Assembly (NCBI GenBank): GCA_025331125.1
Contig: JAOALB010000310.1
Location: 1 to 20,770, forward strand
Length of the DNA stretch: 20,770 bases
Direction of reading: 5' to 3'
Origin: Mycogone perniciosa
Lineage: Eukaryota > Ascomycota > Sordariomycetes > Hypocreales > Hypocreaceae
Shown here: piece after piece, positions 1-7,777 of the stretch
Layout of the letters: every line of letters begins with the position of its first letter
Numbering within the stretch: the stretch's first letter is position 1
The notes under the pieces: generated by a model
The model's database searches: none
Seen by the model: the letters and a program-made list of their open reading frames with translations, nothing else
What the model was told of the DNA's origin: nothing
Translations under genes and position numbers: made by a program

Positions 1-1
1 G

Positions 2-2908
2 ATTTTACAAGATATAGCTAAGTAATATTTATAATAGATATATTCTTAGGAATAGTTTTTCCTTACTTTATATAAAGGTATAATATAAGTTTTAAAAATT
101 AGTAAATTCTTTATAATTTTATTAACTAAATTAATTAATAGTATAGATTTAAAGTTAAAACTATTTAATTTAATAGTAAGCTATTTAAAGGAAAAATTTA
201 AAAAATAAATGAAGAGAAGAAAGCTTATAAAAAAAGTCTTAGCTTTTAATACTTAAACTTAAAATAGCAGGGCTAAAAGATTAAAAGGTACTATTATTAA
301 AAAAGTAAATACTATAAAAATAGCTGTATATTTACTATATAACCTATAAAAGCTTATTATTAAATTGGCTTGTTATTTAAAGAATTAAACGCTAAAATAA
401 TTAAATAACTAGAAAATTTTATTTAAATATATATTTAGAAAGAAACTATAAATTAGGTAGCTTAAAGTATATAGCTGCCGAGTATATATAATAACGTTAA
501 AAGCGCAGCTTAAATAATAGTGATTAAAGAAGCTAGAATTAAAAGCTTATATTAGTTATCTGGTTAAATATAATTTAATAAATATCTTTAAAATCTAAAT
601 TCTTTATAAAGAGAAAGTAATTTTAATATAAAATATTTTATTTAATAAAATAATTTTCTTTAATAGACAGAAAAGCTAGCTAGAACTTTTAATTTCAATT
701 AATTAAATAATTATATAGGTTAAAATTCTTAAAAAATAGCTAGAAAATGAAGTTATTATTAAAAATAATACTTAAATTAATAAAAGTTTAAGTAATAAAA
801 GTATTAAAGAAAAAGAATGCAAAAAAGATAATAAAATCAATAAAGAAAATAATAATAAACTAATTCTTAATAAAATTATTATTAATATAAGCCGCTATTT
901 CCTTTATTAAATATAAAATAACTAGTTAAATAATAAAATTAATAGAATACATAATAATTTAAGTAAGAAAGTTAATAATTTAATTAACTATAAAGAAGTT
1001 AAGGCTATAAAGGAAGCTAAGTTAATACCTGCTATAAAACTAGATTATAATAATAGTTTAAAGGCATTATTTTTAGCTACTTTTCCTATTTGCTTTAAAG
1101 GGGTAAAGAAAATAGGAAATATAGCTCCTGCAGCCTTTATAGTATAATATAAGAAATTTAAAGCATTTAATCGGAAAAATTAAAAAAAGATTAAAGAATT
1201 ATAATTATTTAAAAATAGATTTTAAGATTTTATATTTACCTAAATCAAAATAGTATTCTATAAAATATTTATTATAGCTATAAAATTTTATTTAAAATTT
1301 TATAAATATAAACTTCTTAAAGTTTTAAAAATAATAAAAGATTTTAATAAATACCTATTTAAAAAAGACTTTATTAAAGCTTAGAAAAACTATTTAATTT
1401 AGTATAATTAACTGGGATCTTTTATTAAGGTTTTAAAAGGAAAGATAAAAGGAAGTTAAATTCTAGGTTATATATAGGTTTTTATATATAAAACAGATAA
1501 GTATAGTTTTTTTATTAAATATAAAGTATAACTAGTTATATATAGTAATTAATAAATATTAAAAGACCTGCTAATAAAGGCTATAACTTTAACTAGTATA
1601 TTATTTAAAGTACTAATAGCTATAGCAGTAAAATATAACCTTAAACTTAAATAAATAGATATAGTAAATATATTTATAAATTATAATTTAAATAAAGTTA
1701 TTTATATATAAATACTATTTAGTTTTAAAAAGTAAAGTAAAGTGCTATAATTATAAAAAGCTTTATATAAACTATAAAGATTATTACTGCTATAGTAAAT
1801 GCATTTTATATATATACTTAAAGACTTAAACTTTAAAACTATTTTATAAAAACTATATATTATAATAAAAGGAGGAGTATTTATTTTCCTTTTTATTAAT
1901 AATATTATCTAGGTATATTAATAGAAAGATAATGCAATTACTAAAGCAGGTATTTAAAGCCTTTATACTCAATATTAAATAAATCTAATAAGTAAGCTTA
2001 AATAGTTTCTAGGCATTTATAGTATTAGAAATTAAAGATAATAAATAATCTAGCTAGCCTAAAAAGTATATATTAATAAAATCGTATATAGGATTAGAAT
2101 CAATAGTTAATAAAAGCTTCTTAATATACTAATAACCTAAAAAAAACTAAAGTTATTATCAGGAATAGCTATAAAAAAGTTAATTAAATAATATTAATAG
2201 AAAGTTAACTTAATATTATTTACTATTATTTTAATAAAATTTAATATTATATTTATAGTATTACAGCTATTAAGATTCCTTTTAAACCCTAATAATATAT
2301 ATTATAAAGCAGTAAACTATTTAATTAAATATATCTATTATATATATATACTAATAATTTAACTTAAAGGCTTAAACTTTTTTAATATATTCCTTTACTT
2401 AAGTAATATTTTATTTACTAATAATATAATTAATTGGAAAAGCTTATAAAGATATATAATAAGGTTATTTAGTAGTTTAATTGTATAGAGAGTATTAAAA
2501 TAAATAATTATTATAACTTTAAGTATTAAAGCTAAGCTTTTTGCTATTTTTAAAGCAATAAAGGAAGCTATTTTTATAGGGAGACTTTTTAAAGCACTAA
2601 AAGTTAAATTATATAACCTATTTAAGCTTAAATATAATAACTACTAAACAATTTAATTATTAATAGAAGAAGTAATAAAGCTGATTATAAAGCTTTAATA
2701 TATTGGTATTTATTAGTACTGGCTTTATTAAGAAGTTTAAGAATAATAAGTTTCTATTAAATAGGTAAAGAGTTTAGAGATAATTGCAGATAGGTTAATA
2801 AAAATATTAATTAAAAAGAAACATTAAAAATTTATTAAGATATTAAAATTAAAGGATATTTAAAAATAAATAAAATTAAAAGCCTAGCTTAAAGAAAAGA
2901 AAGAATAA
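2..2908 (+). pseudogene. Copia pol pseudogene: integrase (partial), RT, RNase H
   Basis: One reading frame (codons beginning at positions equal to 2 mod 3) carries recognisable Copia pol from the edge to the stop at 2906-2908, with in-frame stops but no frame change at any checkpoint. Integrase: the motif that normally holds the catalytic Glu reads N-S-R-A-K-R at 263-280, with Lys at 275-277. The conserved C-terminal stretch 'ACYLKN', here LACYLKN, follows near 365-390, and the 'YIGYLVGY' block appears as YISYLVKY near 548-571. RT: a TL..ILFKVLIAIAVKY block near 1590-1632, I-D-I-V-N-I-F near 1657-1677, KALY near 1760, and the active-site box F-I-N-N at 1892-1903 in place of (Y/F)VDD. RNase H: S-I-K-A-K-L-F for 'STTEAEL' at 2522-2542, then KEAIF, then K-Y-N-N for the '.CDN' box. 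An A-D-R-L-I-K near 2786 matches the ADGLTK end motif. The gene is clearly dead. Confidence 0.85.
1892..1903 (+). other. RT active-site box with both Asp changed to Asn
   Basis: The sequence ttt att aat aat encodes F-I-N-N where Copia RTs have (Y/F)-V-D-D. The two metal-binding aspartates are Asn through G-to-A on the coding strand, and the next residues are I-I-stop, where the stop TAG is consistent with a former Trp. The upstream context (GGVFIFLF) fits the family. Confidence 0.8.
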
Positions 2909-3036
2909 TTAATAAGTATAAAGACTATATTAAATAGATTCTTTAAGCAGACTATTAAATTAAGGTATTAAAGAGGCTAGTATACCTTTAATACTAGTCT
3001 AAAATAATAATATTAGCTAGTAAAGCTAATATTAAT

Positions 3037-3256
3037 AGATAGATTTCCTGTTAAAGCTGTTAATAGACTTTTAGTAAAATGTTTATTTCTAATAAATAGA
3101 TTTCCTATTAAAGCTATTAATAGATTTCTAATAAAATAATCCTATAGATAAATTATAATCTAGTAAATAAATTAAATTTTAATAAATAGATTTCCTATTA
3201 AAGCTATTAATAGATTTCTAATAGATTATTTAGCTTAATAAATAGATTTCCTATTA
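3037..3256 (+). repeat. Degenerate tandem repeat in the Copia 3' region
   Basis: A unit of about 41-45 bp built on AATAGATTTCCTATTAAAGC followed by TATTAATAGATTTCTAATA occurs at about 3037-3076 (diverged, less AT-rich), 3091-3135, 3181-3224 and as a partial copy at 3238-3256, with non-repeat spacers. The half-unit ATAGATTTC recurs inside each unit. It lies between the end of pol and the LTR, so it is probably part of the element's 3' untranslated region. Confidence 0.7.
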
Positions 3257-3394
3257 TTAATTATCTTTTTCTTTAAGGCTAAATAGCAATTCTATTAACT
3301 TTATAATATTATTTTCTAGCTAGGCCTTTAAAATAGCCTTAGTTAACGGGGTATATTGGATAATATTAATTTAGTTGTTGGAAATAAGTAAAAA

Positions 3395-3406
3395 TATATA
3401 TATAAG
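3395..3406 (+). promoter_or_regulatory. TATA-like tract in the LTR
   Basis: TATATATATAAG followed by GGAACCT sits about 40 bp inside the proposed LTR, upstream of the hairpin. Its position would suit the element's core promoter, but TA-rich strings are common in RIP DNA, so support is weak. Confidence 0.25.
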
Positions 3407-3430
3407 GGAACCTATAATTTAATATAAAGT

Positions 3431-3457
3431 GAAACAGAATGCGCAGCGTTCTGTTTC
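3431..3457. other. Perfect 9-bp hairpin in the LTR
   Basis: GAAACAGAA and TTCTGTTTC are exact reverse complements separated by the 9-nt loop TGCGCAGCG. It is one of the few C/G-bearing structures in the region. In an LTR it could be an R-region stem-loop or transcription-factor site; its role is unknown. Confidence 0.6.
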
Positions 3458-3722
3458 TATAATAAAATAACTAGAAGAGAATTAAATAAGGATAAAAAAA
3501 GGACGGAGCAATTAAGTGGAATTCTGGCGCCTTATCTTCATGATATAAACAAGCTAACTACGTAACTAAGTTTTCCGACAACACTGGCCACAGAACTATC
3601 GCAAGGTCATCTTCCGCCAAGATAGGTGCCTATATAACAAAGGGGGCAATAATATTAATAGACAGTGCTGCTTAACACTTAATGCAGACTATAGCGGCGC
3701 AGTTATTAATTTATAGCGGGAT

Positions 3723-4061
3723 CCTTAACCTGCTAGCTTTTATAAATAAATACTGTTTAGCATTAGCGTTTATTTTAAGATATATATTAAAGACTGGGTA
3801 AATAATAATGCGGATAGGCTATAGAAAGAAATTAAGGGATATTTACGCGGAGGTATAACAGGTAAAGGGTTTAGTATTAATTCTAAGATTTAGACTCATA
3901 GATTTAATGCAGGTATTGGCTTTTATTAGGCCGATTACCTTTTATACTTTAATCTTCCTATTACCTTTAAGCCCAGTTATATTAAAAGGGCTATAGTAAA
4001 TGCTGGGGCTTTTCCAGGGCAATACTATTAAACGAGTTATCTAAATATAAAGAGGTATAAA
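3723..4061 (+). pseudogene. Interrupted reading frame of unknown origin
   Basis: In the frame with codons at 0 mod 3, about 110 codons read as a fairly complex protein-like sequence. It includes I-K-D-W-V-N-N-N-A-D-R-L (3786-3821), G-Y-L-R-G-G-I-T-G-K-G-F-S, T-H-R-F-N-A-G-I-G-F-Y, and a stretch ending N-A-G-A-F-P-G-Q-Y-Y at about 4028. Six stops interrupt it (3726, 3747, 3822, 3885, 3915 and 4029), mainly TAA and TAG, which RIP makes from Gln and Trp codons. The composition is richer than the AT-dominated random frames elsewhere. I do not recognise the family. The frame one base along (1 mod 3) is also partly open here, so coding is only possible, not shown. Confidence 0.3.
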
Positions 4062-4975
4062 GAGTAACCTAAATAGGTGCTTTAACTGTAAAAAGGGATA
4101 TTTATATTATTAGGTATTTACTAAAGTTATTTAAAGAAGTTTAATAATAGAGTAATAGCTATCTTTTATTTTATATTTAAAGTTAGGATAATATATATAA
4201 TGGTATAAGGATATAAATGCAGTTAAGTGCAATTAGGATATAGCGATTATTTATAAAGAGGGAAAAAGAATTTATAAAGAAAATTTTAAATAAAGCTATT
4301 TATATATTCTTTATAGAAAAAGTAAAATATATATTAAATATGGGGGCTATATATTTCTATTATAAGATTTATATTATAGTTAATTAAGAACTGCTTTATA
4401 TAAGATTAATACCGCAAAAGATTTTTTAATAATTAATACTATAGATTTTAGCATATAGCATTATCTTTACTTAATGTAAACTTTATTTTATTATTTTATA
4501 TAACTGAATAAAGTATAGATTTATATATTTAAACTATAATATTATACAGCTTTTATAAAGGCGCAATATACTGTTATTTAATAGAGTTTTTAAGTATATA
4601 ATTGCTTTTTAAAAAAGCTTTTCTTTTTTATTATACCTTAACTACTTCTATGATCTTTTTAATATTATATAAAGTGTCTTTTATATATATTTTTTATATT
4701 TTTTTATTATTATTTACGATTATTTTATATTTAGGTATAATAGCTTTATTTAAGTAATAGGTTAATAAAAGTTAAAGGACTAGAGTTTATTCACTATATT
4801 TTACTAAATAAAGGAAAGTCTTAATATATTCTTAATCTATATTTTATAAAGGGGGGCTATATAGGTTTACCTCCTTTACTAGCTTTTAGAAAGCTTTATT
4901 TCCTTTAAGTTTTAGTAAGTATATAATTAGTCTCTTATATCTTAATGTTTTAAGGAGGAAGCTCTTTATTACATA

Positions 4976-5014
4976 GCATTCAGCAAAATGCCCTGGCTCT
5001 TTAAAGGAGCCGCA
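4976..5014 (-). other. Zinc-knuckle-like motif, possible gag remnant
   Basis: On the - strand the frame starting at 5014 reads C-G-S-F-K-E-P-G-H-F-A-E-C. This resembles the CCHC knuckle of retroelement gag proteins (C-X2-C-X4-H-X4-C), but Phe replaces the second Cys and the last spacing is three residues. The following residue is Tyr (TAT, a possible RIP product of TGT), which would restore the X4 spacing. About 17 codons before the motif are stop-free and so are about 25 after it. Could belong to an LTR element or a LINE ORF1; it may also be chance. Confidence 0.3.
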
Positions 5015-5700
5015 TCTATAATAGGATTGTATATTATAGCTAAAACGGTTATAATAGCTTTAAAAGTCTCTATAACCAGACCTTTTTGCCAGTAGCCTAT
5101 ATAAGATAAGTTAGGGGAGTTTTAGTTTTAAGGGATTTATAAGTGCTTTTAGGCCCTATAGTTAATAGCTTTCCAGGGAGTTTACCTTTTAGTACTTTTC
5201 TTAAAAGGTTATTTTTTCCGCTTTTACCTAGTGTTTAATATACGCTAAAGCGCTCTAACTTTAAAAGGGGGGGTTATAGGCTATCCCTTTTTCACTAGTT
5301 TATCCTTTATTTTATTGCCTTATATATCTTTATAGCCTAAGAAATAAATACTTTATAGGGGTATATCTCTTTTGCTATATATTAGAACTATATAAACTCT
5401 TTTTGTAATAAAGTTAAGGCTTTACTTAGCAGTGCACTATCTAAATATTTATAGAGTAGCCTGGTTGTTCTATAGCTGCTTATAGCCTTAATAGATCTGT
5501 CGATTACCTTATAGACGCTAGTTAACAACTTTTATTATAGTAGGAAGGGACATTTAAAAAGAGGACTCTAGCCCTTGCAATAATATATAGGTTTCGCTGC
5601 AATCTTTTACTGCGCTATCAATTTAAAGCTAGCTAAGCTTAAAGGTGTTTTATCTCTTAATTAAAATAATTAAAGTACTATCCTTTTATAAAGTCTTTTT

Positions 5701-7584
5701 AGCTTTAAAGCTTAAGTAATATTTTAAAAGTCTTTTTTATTAAATATAGAAATATCTATAAAGGCTGCCTTTATAACTATAATAATACCTGCAGAAAATA
5801 GACTAATTGATAATTTAATTGCAGCAGTATATAAATAAAATACTATAATAAAAGAAATAGTAACTGCGCTTTAAGACTTTAATATCTATTAATAGGTAAA
5901 GTAGCTCTGTAAAGAACTTTAAATTGCAATAAATAACTGCTAAATAATAAATAGTAGAATTTACTATTAAAAGCAGCTTTTTATTCCGTTTAATAATAAG
6001 CTTTATATATAAATCCTATTTAAAAAGTACTTTAATAGCCTAGTTAAATACTTAGGCAGGTTTAAAACCTTAAACTATATTAACTAAATATACTAGTAGC
6101 TATAAATCTTAAAAAATATTAAAGTATTTATATAAGCCTATAAACTATATATTAAAATAAAAGCTTTATAATTTTTACTATAAAGTTCTTTTTAACTACT
6201 ACTAGTTTTATTTTATATATAATTAAATATCTCTATTAATTATATTATATTACTGCCTAAATCTTACTGCTATAATATTACCTATAAATATTTATTAATA
6301 ATAGTCTATTACTTTATTAAAATATATTATTTTATACCTATTACTTTACTATTAATAAAAAAGTTAACTAATATATTTATTAATAGGATTTACTGCCTTT
6401 ATAGTATACCTAATAATATTATATTAAACTGCAGTATATAATTTATATTAGAATTTTAAAAATAACTTTCAAAGCAATTAAAAGTAATATTAAAATAGTT
6501 ATTAGCTTTTTATTTTAAAACTAATAGCTAAATTAAAAAAATTAATACAAATATACAATAATATTTATAAGCTTTTATTAACCTTTATTAAAATAACTAG
6601 GTTTCTTAGTTTTTATTAATTAAATTTACTGTAAATAATATAGTATTTAAAACTATTAGTGTATTACTATTTTTTGCTAATTATAGTTTTAACCCTCGCT
6701 TAAAGATAAAGCCTTTATAGCCTTGCCTGCTAAACCTTTTTACAGTAAAGAAAAAAGAGGTTTTCCGTATTAATACTATTACTAATTAATTTAAATGTAT
6801 TCTTATATAATTAAAGGCTTTTATTAAAGCTTTAAGAAAAAGATATAAAAAAACGCGAATATATAAAAGGAGGTATTATTAGTCTATACTATTAAGCAGG
6901 AAATCTTTATTAATATATAAAATATAAAGATTAACTAGCTAATAAAAAAGCTAGATAATAAATAGGCAGGACTTTATATAATAATAAAAGTATACCTATA
7001 AGCTTATACTATTAGTTTGCTAAAAGGCATAAAGATCTTTTTAATTTTATATAACTCTCTTTTATAACCTAAAATAGTTACTTTACTGCACTTTAAGTAA
7101 AAGATAATCAATAAAGCTAAATTAAAGAATATTTAAGGTAAAGTATTAGAAAAGGAAAATAATATAGATAAAGTATAAAAGAAGTAAGAGTTTAAAGCGC
7201 TTTTAGATTATTATAATAATAATAGTTTCTATTACTTTATTAAATAAAGATATTACACTACTATATAGTAACTAGCCGAGGACCTATAAGGCTAAAAGAG
7301 GGTAATATAAAACTTTTATATAAAAAACCTAAAAAAGCTAAGCCTACTGCAATAAATATTAAAAGGAATTATAAAAAAAGAAAAAAAGGAAATAGCTAAA
7401 AAGAAACTAATACTTATAAAGCGCTAATTAAAGACTATACTATACCGAAGCCTATAACTAAACTATATATTATTAACATTAAAAACTATATAATTCGCCC
7501 TATTTACCTTTATATTAAAAGTGTTAAAATAGATTACCTGGAATTTCGATTTATATAAGTAATATAGCTATTCGCGGCCGAATA
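5701..7584 (+). pseudogene. Gypsy pol pseudogene: integrase and chromodomain
   Basis: From 5701 to about 6850 codons lie at 1 mod 3. The linker reads AAVYK.NTIIKEIVTAL. The zinc-binding HHCC region is present, but the second His (6049-6051) and both Cys (6139-6141, 6148-6150) are Tyr, as is a probable first His (6028-6030). Core: the first catalytic Asp is Asn in I-N-Y-I-I-L-L-P (6238-6240), the second is Asn in I-L-N-C-S (6427-6429), and the Glu is Lys in T-N-S-stop-I-K-K-I-N (6535-6537). FANYSFNPRLKIKP near 6676-6717 matches the conserved 'ANYGFNPRLGIEP' type block. One base is lost in the A-run 6847-6853, and from there the frame is 0 mod 3: NIKIN near 6924, KKLDNK near 6945 and KGIKIF near 7024. 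The chromodomain lies about 7185-7300, and a Lys-rich tail follows. Confidence 0.85.
7185..7302 (+). other. Degraded chromodomain of the Gypsy integrase
   Basis: In frame 0 mod 3 the sequence reads E-F-K-A-L-L-D-Y-Y-N-N-N-S-F-Y-Y-F-I-K, then a stop where chromodomains have the Trp of the '(V/I)KW' motif. It goes on RYYTTI, two stops at the place of a Trp plus one more residue, and then LAEDL. The order of aromatic residues, the -KW- position and the '..W.P.ENL'-like LAEDL support a chromodomain. In live elements this domain binds methylated histone H3 and steers integration to heterochromatin (family knowledge). Confidence 0.75.
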
Positions 7585-7585
7585 G

Positions 7586-7602
7586 CGAGATAGGAGGGGG
7601 GG
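7586..7602 (+). other. Gypsy polypurine tract
   Basis: GCGAGATAGGAGGGGGGG lies three bases before the LTR start at 7606. It is an almost pure purine run with a G-tract, the expected primer site for plus-strand DNA synthesis, and is strikingly unmutated relative to its surroundings. Confidence 0.75.
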
Positions 7603-7605
7603 TAC

Positions 7606-7777
7606 TGTTACGGCACTGACTGTAACGTGATATTGATGCCCTGTTATGTGAGCTCCGGTTATATAACCAGGCCCTAAGGCGTTCCTAGTTATAGCTTTCT
7701 GTAAAGCCTCAGGGCTTCCTTGCTCTCTACAGTATAATAACAATATTTGCCTTAACCTGCCTTCCTGTACTGTAATA
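7606..7777 (+). repeat. Gypsy 3' LTR (172 bp)
   Basis: Starts TGTTACGG and ends CTGTAATA, which is the inverse complement of the start after two C-to-T changes (CCGTAACA). It follows the polypurine tract. A second copy of identical length lies at 19102-19273 in the same orientation; by hand I count about 31 differences in 172 positions, nearly all transitions and no indel. This copy keeps far more C and G than the other. A 70-codon open frame on the reverse strand overlapping it is an accident of this low level of mutation. Confidence 0.85.

Larger units (their letters stand above)
1..3639 (+). mobile_element. Ty1/Copia retrotransposon, 3' part, RIP-degraded
   Basis: The element enters from the left edge of the window, so its 5' LTR, gag, protease and the start of the integrase are not visible. 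Order on the + strand: integrase C-terminal half, linker, reverse transcriptase, RNase H, a 3' untranslated stretch with a tandem repeat, then a probable LTR. Integrase before RT is the Copia (Pseudoviridae) order. CA/TG are nearly absent and stops are TAA/TAG at places where the family has Gln or Trp, which is the RIP signature. The element cannot encode active proteins. Confidence 0.85.
3354..3639 (+). repeat. Probable Copia 3' LTR
   Basis: The stretch begins TATTGG, a RIP form of the usual TGTTGG, directly after a short purine-rich tract ending in ACGGGGTA (3346-3353), which could be the polypurine tract. It ends TATATAACA at 3639, giving an imperfect TGTT...AACA terminal inverted pair. 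Inside are a TATA-like tract and a perfect hairpin. No second copy lies in the window, so the borders rest on termini only; a start at 3376 (TGTTGGAAA) is an alternative. The right half (from about 3430) keeps many more C and G than the rest of the element. Confidence 0.5.
3640..5694. other. Unassigned degenerate region between two elements
   Basis: About 2 kb between the Copia LTR and the truncated Gypsy element. C/G content is higher than in the flanks, especially 3640-4060 and 4980-5640. Stops are frequent in all frames. Two weak coding hints exist and are listed separately: an interrupted + frame at 3723-4061 and a zinc-knuckle-like stretch on the - strand at 4976-5014. The latter suggests remnants of a gag-type protein on the - strand between about 5640 and 4900. 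No LTR pair, RT motif or host gene could be recognised. The stretch 4100-4960 is very AT-rich and shows nothing I can name. Confidence 0.5.
5695..7777 (+). mobile_element. Ty3/Gypsy chromovirus, 3' part, RIP-degraded
   Basis: The element keeps the RNase H-integrase linker, integrase, a chromodomain, a polypurine tract and the 3' LTR. RT, RNase H core, protease, gag and the 5' LTR are missing; the recognisable frame fades near 5695-5700, where sequence of another character begins. A C-terminal chromodomain places it among the chromoviruses, the dominant Gypsy group of fungi. It is dead through stops, catalytic substitutions and one frameshift. Confidence 0.85.

Noticed and set aside
3431..3457. 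Hairpin as a transcription terminator of the bacterial type
   Set aside because: The context is a fungal LTR with no T-run directly after the stem; the whole window is eukaryotic transposon DNA.
4080..4115. C-F-N-C-K-K-G-Y on the + strand as a gag zinc knuckle
   Set aside because: Only the first Cys pair is present; the spacing to the next aromatic residue is one short and no terminal Cys follows. The frame is closed on both sides.
7534..7743. Open frame of 69 codons on the - strand
   Set aside because: It runs antisense through the Gypsy polypurine tract and LTR. It is open because this LTR kept more C/G; there is no recognisable protein pattern.
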